Assembly (NCBI GenBank): GCA_964608055.1
Contig: CAZSMJ010000045.1
Span: 1 to 15,104 of the forward strand
Length of the DNA: 15,104 nt
Source: JALYNX01 sp964608055
GTDB lineage: Bacteria; Actinomycetota; Acidimicrobiia; Spongiisociales; ZC4RG35
Direction of reading: 5' to 3'
The notes under the pieces were generated by a model. The model saw nothing but the letters and a program-made list of their open reading frames with translations, did not search any database and was not told the origin of the DNA. Positions 6,435 to 13,116 of this stretch are shown piece by piece. Positions within the stretch are counted from its first letter, which is position 1; the number at the start of each line of letters is the position of its first letter. The position numbers were made by a program, and so were the translations under genes.

Positions 6435-6904
6435 AACCACGTGGATTCACGTGGGTAATCACTGATCGTCTTGCCGTGTCCGAACGGGTGGGGGGCTCGG
6501 GCTTCCAGCATCGTCGCGTGAGACGCGAGGAAGAAATCACCTGGCTCGTAGAAGAGGCCGGGATCAACTCGGTGGTTTCGATGCTTCCCGGGAACCAGAA
6601 CCTGCTCGCCTATCGCGAAGCCGGGATGGCCACGTTCTCGGTGCCGGTTGCCCACGACTTCGAGGCATCGGAGATCGAAGACTTCTTCACGACCCTGACC
6701 AAGGCCATGACCCGCAACCGCGCCAAGGTCCTGGTGCATCGTGAGACCATCGACGACACGGTGGGCGGCCTTCTCGGTGGCTATCTGGTGGTGTCCGGCC
6801 TGGTCAAGGACCCGATTCTGGCTTTGGCCGTGATTCAGCAGATCCTGGGCAGAGCGCTCGGCCCGGAGGGGCGATCTCTCATTCCGGCTACCGCCGATTC
6901 GTGA
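6410..6904 (+). CDS. dual-specificity/tyrosine phosphatase-fold protein without catalytic Cys and Arg (pseudophosphatase)
   Basis: 164 residues. The pattern fits the small dual-specificity phosphatase fold: PRGFTWVITDRLAVS (10-24), where many actinobacterial members have an SWV-type start; EEAGINSVVSML (48-59); a YREAGMATFSVPVAHDFE region (68-85) with Asp83 at the usual general-acid position; and VLVH (107-110) leading into the P-loop. A normal P-loop reads HCX5R. Here it reads H-R-ETIDD-T (110-117), so Cys is Arg111 and Arg is Thr117. The rest, GGLLGGYLVVSGLVKDPILA, matches the helix after the loop. Phosphatase activity is not expected; phosphate-ligand binding or a scaffold role is possible. 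The start is uncertain: ATG 6410, ATG 6419 and TTG 6431 (TTGA overlap with the folP stop) are all in frame, none with a good SD. It overlaps folB by GTGA, so it is a full member of the folate operon. Confidence 0.7.
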   Translation: MGRMVAGLKPRGFTWVITDRLAVSERVGGSGFQHRRVRREEEITWLVEEAGINSVVSMLPGNQNLLAYREAGMATFSVPVAHDFEASEIEDFFTTLTKAMTRNRAKVLVHRETIDDTVGGLLGGYLVVSGLVKDPILALAVIQQILGRALGPEGRSLIPATADS

Positions 6905-7260
6905 CCGACCGCATCGATCTCACCGGAATCGAAGTTAGGGCCCGTCACGGCGCCCTCCCTGAGGAGAAGGAGGCGGACCAACCGTTCGTTATTGATGTCG
7001 CGGTCTTCGTCGACACCAGGGCTGCTGCCGACTCGGATGATCTCGATCAAACCGTCGACTACGGGGCCCTAGCCCACGGAGTCCACGACCTGGTGGCCGC
7101 GGAGAGTCACAGCCTGATCGAGACGGTTGCCGCCCGTGTGGCCGCCCTGGTGCTGGATGACTCCCGGGTTGAGCGTGTCATCGTGACCGTCCACAAGCCG
7201 CAGGCACCGATCACGGTGGAATTCGGCGACGTGTCGGTGACAATCGACCGAAGCCGATGA
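6901..7260 (+). CDS. folB: dihydroneopterin aldolase (FolB)
   Basis: Cleaves 7,8-dihydroneopterin to 6-hydroxymethyl-7,8-dihydropterin and glycolaldehyde; a small octameric T-fold enzyme. 119 residues, the normal length. The N-terminal GIEVRARHGALPEEKEADQ (9-27) carries Glu22, TVDYGAL has Tyr54, SLIETVA has the pterin-anchoring Glu74, and VTVHKPQAPI has the catalytic Lys99. These positions coincide with those of the S. aureus enzyme (Glu22, Tyr54, Glu74, Lys100). The GTG start at 6901 overlaps the upstream stop by 4 nt and the stop overlaps folK by ATGA, so translation is coupled on both sides. No independent SD is visible. Confidence 0.96.
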   Translation: MTDRIDLTGIEVRARHGALPEEKEADQPFVIDVAVFVDTRAAADSDDLDQTVDYGALAHGVHDLVAAESHSLIETVAARVAALVLDDSRVERVIVTVHKPQAPITVEFGDVSVTIDRSR

Positions 7261-8207
7261 CCAGATATGCCGTCGCATTCGGCTCAAACCTTGGCGATCG
7301 CCTCGGTCATCTCCGCTCGGCGCTTGCAGATGTCGCCCGCCTCGGTGAGTTGGCAGCAGTCTCAGGGCTGTATGAGACGACACCGATAGGGGGACCCGAG
7401 CAGGGCCCCTTTCTCAACGCAGTCGTCGTCATCGATTCCGGGCTCGACCCCGAAGCGCTTCTGGACGGCCTCGGCGGCATCGAGGATTCGCACGGGCGGG
7501 TGCGATCCGAGACGTGGGGACCACGGACCCTGGACCTCGACATCGTCACCAGTGACGGACCGGTGGTCAACACTCCCGATCTCCAGGTACCACATCTCAG
7601 GGCTCGTGAGCGGAGGTTCGTCCTCGAGCCGTTGGCCGAGGTCTGGCCTCATGGCTCTGTGGGAAATGGCGAAACGGCAACCGCGGCACTGACCCAGGTG
7701 CTGGATCAGGAAGTCGAGCTCCTCCTGCGCCATTGGGACGATCCCAACCAGAGCTCCGGCAAATATTGGGTCGCGGCACAGATTGTCCTATTCGCCGCCA
7801 TCGCCGTGGCGCTGGTCGCTGATGGCTCCCTCCCGGGCCTCGATCCCGACTGGATCCGGATCCCCGGCTTCGTGATTCTCATAGCAGGGGCCTATTTGAT
7901 CGCTGTCTCCGCAAGAAGCTTGGGGAGTGCGCTGACGCCCCTGCCCGAACCGGCGCCCGGGGCATCGATGGTCGAGACCGGCCCTTACCGTCTGGCCAGG
8001 CACCCTATGTACGGAGGCGTGGTGCTGATGTTTCTCGGCGCCTCCCTGGCACTCCGCAGCGGGATAGCCGCGCTACTCAGTGTCGTGCTGCTTGGGTTCT
8101 TCTTCTTGAAGTCGGGTTACGAAGAGAATCGGTTGCGGATCGCCTATCCGCCCTATACGGGCTATCGCCACCGGGTGAGGCGAAGATTCATCCCATTTCT
8201 GGTCTGA
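7257..8207 (+). CDS. folK: FolK fused to an isoprenylcysteine carboxyl methyltransferase-like membrane domain
   Basis: 316 residues, about twice the usual FolK length. Residues 1-160 are 6-hydroxymethyl-7,8-dihydropterin pyrophosphokinase: AFGSNLGDR (7-15), YETTPIGGPEQGPFLNAVV (39-57), the signature WGPRTLDLDIV (87-97) with metal ligands Asp93 and Asp95, and VPHLRARERRFVLEPLAEV (111-129). Residues 170-316 form a polytopic membrane domain with hydrophobic segments about 171-187, 202-217, 252-266 and 270-284. It carries the ICMT/PEMT SAM-site pattern ETGPYRLARHPMYGG (240-254) and a C-terminal EENRLRIAYPPYTGY (289-303), both complete. No stop or obvious frame change lies between the halves. The ATG at 7257 overlaps the folB stop (ATGA). 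The substrate of the methyltransferase half is unknown; true ICMTs need prenylated cysteine, so it may methylate another lipophilic thiol or amine. Confidence 0.88.
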   Translation: MTRYAVAFGSNLGDRLGHLRSALADVARLGELAAVSGLYETTPIGGPEQGPFLNAVVVIDSGLDPEALLDGLGGIEDSHGRVRSETWGPRTLDLDIVTSDGPVVNTPDLQVPHLRARERRFVLEPLAEVWPHGSVGNGETATAALTQVLDQEVELLLRHWDDPNQSSGKYWVAAQIVLFAAIAVALVADGSLPGLDPDWIRIPGFVILIAGAYLIAVSARSLGSALTPLPEPAPGASMVETGPYRLARHPMYGGVVLMFLGASLALRSGIAALLSVVLLGFFFLKSGYEENRLRIAYPPYTGYRHRVRRRFIPFLV

Positions 8208-8323
8208 CGGCTCTACCGGGCCATCTGAGGTCGTGGTAGCTTCCATCTATGGGATGTGGCCGCGGCCCCCCCGAGTTTCTCCATCCATCGACATGCGCCG
8301 TCCAGGAAGGAGAAACGATCTAG

Positions 8324-8665
8324 ATGGCAAAGCGGTCGCGAGTGAATCGCAAGGAAATCCCCGGATACAACGAGAGCAGGCCGTCGCGTGACGACCGCAA
8401 ACTGCAACACCGCAAGGTGAGGCATCACACCCACCAGGTGCTCCACATGGTGGACGATCCGGACGAGGTCGCCGAGTTGCCCGAAGTTCGTGGCACCGGT
8501 GAGCATGACGCCTTCCAGGAACAGCCCGAGCCCGGGACGCGCCGCTTCAGAGTCTGGAAGACGAAGTTCTGGAAGAGACGCGACGACTACCACACCATGA
8601 AGTCGGAGCTGGACTCGAACTGGCCGGTGATCACGTCGGAGCAACTCCGGCAAGATCAGACCTGA
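8324..8665 (+). CDS. small charged hypothetical protein
   Basis: I do not recognise this 113-residue protein. The first 40 residues are strongly basic and His-rich (VNRKEIPGYNESRPSRDDRK, HRKVRHHTHQ), followed by an acidic stretch (DDPDEVAELPEVRGTGEHDAFQEQPEPG, split here only for description: about 44-71) and an aromatic-basic tail RFRVWKTKFWKRRDDYHTMK (74-93). There is no signal peptide or membrane segment. AAGGAG (8307-8312) lies 11 nt before the ATG, slightly long but plausible. A TAG stop sits immediately before the ATG, so no longer start exists. It is alone between folK and the DUF2520 gene, with 116 nt of noncoding DNA upstream. The base composition resembles the neighbours. A nucleic-acid-binding role could be guessed from charge alone, which is weak. 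Confidence 0.7.
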   Translation: MAKRSRVNRKEIPGYNESRPSRDDRKLQHRKVRHHTHQVLHMVDDPDEVAELPEVRGTGEHDAFQEQPEPGTRRFRVWKTKFWKRRDDYHTMKSELDSNWPVITSEQLRQDQT

Positions 8666-8685
8666 AGCCCTCCGCCGCACACCAC

Positions 8686-8691
8686 TAGCCT
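8686..8691 (+). promoter_or_regulatory. candidate -10 box upstream of the DUF2520 gene
   Basis: TAGCCT fits the TANNNT actinobacterial -10 pattern, 7 nt before the GTG at 8699 and with no SD in between. This suggests a leaderless transcript for the DUF2520-panC-lysS group. No -35 is evident. Confidence 0.3.
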
Positions 8692-8698
8692 TTCCCGT

Positions 8699-9508
8699 GT
8701 GTCAGGCACGGGCGAGACGATGCGGCTGATGATCGTCGGCCCGGGACGAGCCGGCGGATCGATTGCGATCGCAGCTGCCCGCGCCGGCCATCAGATCAGT
8801 GGTGTCGTTTCTCGGTCTGGTCAGACCACCCTCGGGCCCCTGGTTGGCCTCGACGGTCCTCTCCCCGAATCAGATCTGTTACTGATCGCCGTCAAGGATG
8901 AGGCGATCGCCGAGGTTGCCGAAGATCTGGCGGATAGGGCGGGCTCGATACCAGTGGCGGCCCATGTTTCGGGCTTCGTCCCCTTGACTGCTCTACGTGC
9001 CCTGGCCGAGCACGGCCTGAGCACGGGTGGCTTTCACCCATTGCAGACTCTTCCCGACCCCGAGCGGGGCGCTGATGCACTTGCTGGGTCGTTTGTCGGC
9101 ATCGACGGTGACGCCTTTGCCCTCGACATCCTGACCCACCTGGCATCCTCACTCGGAATGGAGCCCTTCCGTCTCGACGACACCATCCGGCCGGCCTATC
9201 ACGCCGCTGCCGCCGCCGCGTCCAACTTCGTTCTCACCGCGCTGGCCACCTCCAGCGACCTGTTCGACTCGGCCGGTGTCGACCCCCGGGTGGCCCGTCC
9301 CCTCGTGGAGCGGGCGGTGGCGAACTTCTACGAGCAGGGTGCGTCAGCTCTCACCGGGCCTATCGCCCGAGCGGACACCGACACCGTGCTCGGCCATCTG
9401 GAAGCGGCCCGGACCGTCTCTGAGGAGGTGGGTCGTCAGTTCCGGCTCATGGCAGAAGCCACCGCCATACGGGCGGGACGATCTGATGAAGTCGGCCGAT
9501 GGATCTGA
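8699..9508 (+). CDS. Rossmann-like and DUF2520 domain protein
   Basis: Predicted NAD(P)-dependent oxidoreductase-like protein, 269 residues. The N-terminal nucleotide-binding fold begins RLMIVGPGRAGGSIA (9-23) with the glycine-rich GPGRAGG; the C-terminal DUF2520 part has FHPLQTLPD (112-120), YHAAAAAASNF (167-177) and LTGPIARADTDTVLGHL (218-234), the family's most constant segments. The reaction is not established for actinobacterial members. The position directly before panC, as in Mycobacterium (Rv3603c-panC), fits a role in pantothenate synthesis; a ketopantoate reductase function is a reasonable hypothesis. Start: GTG 8699 would be leaderless behind TAGCCT; ATG 8720 (residue 8) is an alternative with a weak GGGCGAG. 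It overlaps panC by 10 nt. Confidence 0.88.
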   Translation: MSGTGETMRLMIVGPGRAGGSIAIAAARAGHQISGVVSRSGQTTLGPLVGLDGPLPESDLLLIAVKDEAIAEVAEDLADRAGSIPVAAHVSGFVPLTALRALAEHGLSTGGFHPLQTLPDPERGADALAGSFVGIDGDAFALDILTHLASSLGMEPFRLDDTIRPAYHAAAAAASNFVLTALATSSDLFDSAGVDPRVARPLVERAVANFYEQGASALTGPIARADTDTVLGHLEAARTVSEEVGRQFRLMAEATAIRAGRSDEVGRWI

Positions 9509-10386
9509 CCGCCACGTTTGCCGAAACCCGGAAGTTGTATACGGGCACAGTCGGGCTGCTCCCGACGCTGGGTTTCTTCCATGAGGGTCATCTGAGGTTG
9601 ATGGACCTGCTTCGCGCACAATGCGACACCATGGTGGTTTCCCTGTTTGTGAACCCGACCCAATTCAACGAAACAAGCGATTTCGACTCGTATCCCCGGG
9701 ATGTCGAGCGCGACACTCGCCTCGCCTCTGAGCATGGGGTCGACATCCTGTTTCTCCCCGAGCACGACGAGGTCTACCCGGAAGGGTGGACGACAACGGT
9801 CGAGGTCGGCGGTGTTTCCCAAGAGATGGAGGGACGGCATCGCGCCGGCCATTTCACCGGAGTGGCGACTGTGGTCGCCAAGCTTTTCGCCGGGTTGCAG
9901 CCCGATCTGGCGATGTTCGGGCGGAAAGACGCCCAGCAGCTGGCAGTGCTCACCGCGATGACCCGTGACCTGCGTTTTCCGATTCAGATCGTGCATGCCC
10001 CTCTGATCAGGGAACCGGATGGCTTCGCCCTCTCCAGTAGGAATGTCCGTCTGAGCCGCGAGGATCGGGAACGAGCCCTGGCGCTGAGCCGCGGCCTCTC
10101 CCAGGCTGCCGAGCAGATCGATGCTGGAGAGCGCCGGGGCGAGCGACTGGAGGCGACCGTGCGTCGATCGATCCATGATCTCGACGTCGACTATGTGATG
10201 CTGGCCTCCCAGGACACGATGACTCGGATCGAGACCTTGGATCGGCCTGCGGTTCTGGCAGCTGCCGTGAGCGTTGGAGGGGTTCGTCTCATCGACAACA
10301 TCGCTGTCGACGTCGTCGAGGAGCGTTTCCTGCCCGACCGCGGGCTCATCCTCGATGAGCCGAGCCGGCTCGGTACCCTGCGCTGA
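9499..10386 (+). CDS. panC: pantothenate synthetase (pantoate-beta-alanine ligase)
   Basis: ATP-dependent ligation of pantoate and beta-alanine through a pantoyl-adenylate; a cytoplasmic enzyme of the class I nucleotidyltransferase fold. 295 residues. Motifs are GLLPTLGFFHEGHLRLM (19-35) with the HxGH site His28 and His31, FVNPTQFNETSDFDSYPRD (50-68), EGRHRAGHFTGVATVVAKLF (111-130), FGRKDAQQLAV (140-150), and the KMSKS-like DGFALSSRNVRLS (174-186). The usual PTMGALHEGH reads PTLGFFHEGH here; the Met to Leu and the paired Phe in the substrate loop are unusual but the catalytic residues are kept. ATG 9499 lies within the end of the DUF2520 gene (10-nt overlap), without a clear SD, suggesting coupling. 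panD does not follow it. Confidence 0.95.
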   Translation: MDLTATFAETRKLYTGTVGLLPTLGFFHEGHLRLMDLLRAQCDTMVVSLFVNPTQFNETSDFDSYPRDVERDTRLASEHGVDILFLPEHDEVYPEGWTTTVEVGGVSQEMEGRHRAGHFTGVATVVAKLFAGLQPDLAMFGRKDAQQLAVLTAMTRDLRFPIQIVHAPLIREPDGFALSSRNVRLSREDRERALALSRGLSQAAEQIDAGERRGERLEATVRRSIHDLDVDYVMLASQDTMTRIETLDRPAVLAAAVSVGGVRLIDNIAVDVVEERFLPDRGLILDEPSRLGTLR

Positions 10387-10403
10387 CCCGACGCAACGAG
10401 CCG

Positions 10404-11888
10404 ATGACAGAACACGTGGAGCAGGAAACCGATCCTCTGGTCGCAGCCAGAAGGGCGCGCCACGCGGAGATCCTCGAATCAGGCGGGTACCCCGACCGGT
10501 TCGAGCGCACCGATCTCGCCGCGGATCTCAGGGAGCGCTTCTCCGGGCTGGAACCGGGCGCCCAGACCGAGGAGAGGGTCTCGGTTGCGGGCAGACTCAT
10601 GCTTCACCGGTCATTCGGGAAATTGCAGTTCGGGACCCTGCGTGACGGCAGCGGCTCGATCCAGCTGCTCGTTGACCGCGGCGCATCTGGAGACGAGCTG
10701 GCCGATAGTTTCGAGAAGATCGACCTCGGGGACTGGATCGGTGCTCAGGGGCTGATCATGACCACCCGCAAGGGTGAGCTCAGTGTGAGGATCGAAGACC
10801 TCGTCGTGCTCCAGAAGAGTCTGCGGCCGCTTCCGGAGAAATGGCACGGCCTTCAGGACTTGGAACAGAGGAGCCGCCACCGCTACCTGGACTTGATGGT
10901 CAACGAGGAGGCGCGCCAGGTGGCGACGACCCGAACCGTGATCGTCTCCGAATTGCGGCGGCAGTTCGAGGACAGGGGATTCGTGGAGGTGGAGACTCCG
11001 GTGTTGCTCGCACAGGCCACCGGGGCCACAGCGCGACCCTTCCGCACCGAGCACCACGCCCTCGGGATGACCATGTTCCTCCGGATCGCCACCGAGCTCT
11101 ATTTGAAGCGGCTGGTCGTCGGGGGTATGGAGCGGGTGTTCGAGATCGGCCGCATCTTTCGCAACGAGGGCATCGACTCCACGCACAATCCTGAGTTCAC
11201 GATGCTCGAGGCCTATCAAGCCCTCGCCGACTACCGGGACATCCTCGATCTGATCGAGCAGGTCTTCGCTGTGGTCGCCGAGCGGGCCACCGGGCAGACG
11301 TCGATCACCTACCGGGGAGAGCATCTCGATCTGACTCCTCCATATCGCCAGGTGACGATGACCGAACTGGTCTCGGAGACCTTGGGAGAGAAGATCGACC
11401 TCGACACTCCGATCGAGACCCTGAGGAGAGCTGCCGTCGAGGTCGGGGTGGAGGTGGTCGAGGATTGGACCGCGGGGCGCCTGATTGCCGAGATCTACGA
11501 GGAAGCGGTCGAAGCTCGGATCTGGGAGCCAACCTTCGTCCTCCACCCGCCGATCGAAGTGTCACCCCTTGCCAGACGGAACCAGGACGATCCCCGTCTC
11601 GCCGACCGGTTCGAGCTGGTGATCGCCGGGTCGGAGTACGCCAATGCCTTCAGTGAGTTGAACGACCCTGACGATCAGCGGGCCCGTTTTGAGGAGCAGG
11701 CCGCCGCCAGGGACGCAGGCGACGAGGACGCCCACCCCCTCGACGAGGACTATCTGCAGGCCCTCGAGTATGGGCTGCCGCCGACGGGTGGGCTGGGGAT
11801 CGGTGTCGACCGGCTTGTGATGCTGCTCACCGATCAGCCCCATATTCGGGACGTGATCCTGTTTCCAACGCTCAGGCCGGAGGCCTGA
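10404..11888 (+). CDS. lysS: lysyl-tRNA synthetase, class II
   Basis: Charges tRNA-Lys with lysine. 494 residues, the normal class IIb size. Residues about 58-137 form the OB-fold anticodon-binding domain (VSVAGRLMLHRSFGKLQF; GSIQLLV). The catalytic domain follows: motif 1 around VEVETPVLLAQATGATARPF (195-213), motif 2 FRNEGIDSTHNPEFTMLEAY (252-271), and motif 3 GLGIGVDRLVMLLT (463-476), with GSEYANAFSELNDP (409-422) lining the lysine site. All are intact. ATG 10404 is 17 nt after the panC stop with no strong SD, so it is likely cotranscribed. In mycobacteria panD and coaX stand between panC and lysS; here they do not. An intrinsic terminator lies 47 nt downstream. Confidence 0.97.
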   Translation: MTEHVEQETDPLVAARRARHAEILESGGYPDRFERTDLAADLRERFSGLEPGAQTEERVSVAGRLMLHRSFGKLQFGTLRDGSGSIQLLVDRGASGDELADSFEKIDLGDWIGAQGLIMTTRKGELSVRIEDLVVLQKSLRPLPEKWHGLQDLEQRSRHRYLDLMVNEEARQVATTRTVIVSELRRQFEDRGFVEVETPVLLAQATGATARPFRTEHHALGMTMFLRIATELYLKRLVVGGMERVFEIGRIFRNEGIDSTHNPEFTMLEAYQALADYRDILDLIEQVFAVVAERATGQTSITYRGEHLDLTPPYRQVTMTELVSETLGEKIDLDTPIETLRRAAVEVGVEVVEDWTAGRLIAEIYEEAVEARIWEPTFVLHPPIEVSPLARRNQDDPRLADRFELVIAGSEYANAFSELNDPDDQRARFEEQAAARDAGDEDAHPLDEDYLQALEYGLPPTGGLGIGVDRLVMLLTDQPHIRDVILFPTLRPEA

Positions 11889-11894
11889 CAACGC

Positions 11895-12012
11895 GGGGGG
11901 AGGCACCCCCCATCGCCTTCGCTTCGCTCATGCGGTCCCCCCTCAAGAGGGGGGACATTTTTGTTTGTCCCCCTGCGTAGCGGGGGGACCGACCGCTAAC
12001 GAAGTGCGGTCG
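11895..12012. repeat. cluster of four GC-rich inverted repeats between lysS and the polyprenyl synthase gene
   Basis: Within 118 nt lie four hairpins: GGGGGG/CCCCCC (11895-11911), the terminator (11935-11956), GTCCCCC/GGGGGAC with a 9-nt loop (11967-11989), and CGACCGC/GCGGTCG with a 9-nt loop (11990-12012). Outer arms also match each other: CTTCGCTCATGCGGTCCCCCC on the left resembles the reverse complement of the right half. The patch lies between convergent genes and looks like a REP-type or degraded mobile intergenic element as well as a terminator. Confidence 0.6.
11935..11962 (+). terminator. intrinsic terminator after lysS
   Basis: A perfect 10-bp inverted repeat, GTCCCCCCTC (11935-11944) and GAGGGGGGAC (11947-11956), separated by AA, is followed by A and five T (11957-11962). 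In RNA the innermost two pairs open to give a 6-nt loop on an 8-bp GC stem. It ends the DUF2520-panC-lysS transcript. On the opposite strand no T-run follows the hairpin. Confidence 0.8.
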
Positions 12013-12025
12013 AGGGGGGCGGCAG

Positions 12026-13015
12026 TCACGTTCTAGCTGTTTCGACCCGTTCCACGAGATACGACCCCAGCGTCTCCAGGATCTGTCGCGGCTTGCCGTC
12101 GGGGAGCGAAGCCAGCGCCTTGGACGCCAGCTCCAACCGCCGCCCGGCTTCCGACAAAGAGGTGTCCACGTGGCCGCCCGTACGGACGATCTCGATCACT
12201 TCGGCGACCATTACGTCGGGGTACGGCCGTGGTCCCTCTAGAAGGGTGCGGACCCGGGCGCCCTCAGGTCCGGCCAACGCCTCGAGCACAGGCATGGTGA
12301 ACTTGCCTTCGCGAATGTCCGAGCCGGCCGGTTTGCCGATGGTTTCCTCCTCGGCCACGAGATCGAGGGCATCGTCCGCGATCTGGAAGACCATCCCGAC
12401 CTCCCAGGCCCAATCGGAAAGCGCCTCCACAACGTCGTCGTCGGCGTCGGCCGCCATGGCTCCGAGGCGGGCTGAGGTCCGGATCAGTGACGCCGTCTTG
12501 CCCGCAATCACCTGTTCGTACTCGGCGACGCCGTGATCGAGATCGAAGTCGAGTTGCAATTCCCGCGTCTGGCCCTCCACCAACTCGGCGTAGGTGGCGG
12601 CGAGAAGGCGAACCGACTCCTGACTGAGGTGGGTGGCCGCGACCTCAGATGCCCGGGCCATGAGGAAGTCTCCGGCAAGAATGGCGACTGTGTTCGACCA
12701 ATTGGCATTGACCGAGGTGGCGCCTCGCCTGGTGTCGGCCTCGTCGATGACGTCGTCGTGATAGAGGGAGCCGACGTGGATCAACTCCACGGAAACTCCG
12801 GCTTCGCTGGGACGATGATCGCTGTACTTCCCGAATTCCGCGGCGAGCAGGGCGAGCAAGGGGCGGAAGCGCTTGCCGCCCGCCACGAGCAAGTGTTGGG
12901 CGATCCTGGTCAGGTAGGGATCGTCGGCGGTCGCAGCTTCCAGCAGTCGATCCTCGATGCGGGCCAAGGACGTCCAGATCCGAGGAATATTTATGAGCCT
13001 TTGGAGGTCGTCCAT
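12026..13015 (-). CDS. long-chain polyprenyl diphosphate synthase
   Basis: Trans-prenyltransferase that elongates allylic diphosphates with isopentenyl diphosphate; 329 residues, all-alpha. Motifs are GGKRFRPLL (46-54), the first aspartate-rich motif DDVID (87-91) followed by RRGA, GKTASLIRTSA (172-182), and the second motif QIADDALDL (211-219) with Asp214, Asp215 and Asp218. The residues five and four before the first motif are Gly82 and Ser83; small residues there allow long products, so a heptaprenyl to nonaprenyl synthase for the menaquinone side chain is likely, although the exact length cannot be read. ATG 13015 is chosen because the protein then starts just before its first helix; the frame is also open to TTG 13069. 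There is no SD; TAATAC at 13032-13027 could be a -10 box. It stands alone, convergent with lysS and divergent from clpC. Confidence 0.93.
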   Translation of the reverse strand: MDDLQRLINIPRIWTSLARIEDRLLEAATADDPYLTRIAQHLLVAGGKRFRPLLALLAAEFGKYSDHRPSEAGVSVELIHVGSLYHDDVIDEADTRRGATSVNANWSNTVAILAGDFLMARASEVAATHLSQESVRLLAATYAELVEGQTRELQLDFDLDHGVAEYEQVIAGKTASLIRTSARLGAMAADADDDVVEALSDWAWEVGMVFQIADDALDLVAEEETIGKPAGSDIREGKFTMPVLEALAGPEGARVRTLLEGPRPYPDVMVAEVIEIVRTGGHVDTSLSEAGRRLELASKALASLPDGKPRQILETLGSYLVERVETART

Positions 13016-13053
13016 TCGTGACGATGGTATTACCGAACGCAAACGTGGGAAGC

Positions 13054-13070
13054 GGGCCAAGTGGGCCAAG
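13054..13070. promoter_or_regulatory. paired GGGCCAAG direct repeats in the clpC / polyprenyl synthase divergent region
   Basis: GGGCCAAG occurs at 13054-13061 and 13063-13070, 9 bp apart, inside the 101-nt intergenic region 13016-13116. A small inverted repeat GTGGG-CCAAGA-CCCAC (13061-13076) overlaps the second copy. TAAAGT (13084-13089) just downstream is a possible -10 for clpC (4 of 6). I see no HspR inverted repeat (CTTGAGT-N7-ACTCAAG) and no clear ClgR site, so any regulator is unknown. Confidence 0.25.
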
Positions 13071-13116
13071 ACCCACCCAGTGGTAAAGTTGCTTATGCCA
13101 GGCTTTGGAGTGAGAG

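Noticed and set aside
8249..8323. 24-codon ORF ending TAG directly before the ATG of the small basic protein
   Set aside because: No SD before its ATG, and its 3' part is the ribosome binding site region of the next gene; no support beyond openness.
13016..13116. HspR or ClgR site controlling clpC
   Set aside because: Neither the HAIR inverted repeat nor a convincing ClgR motif is present in the intergenic region.
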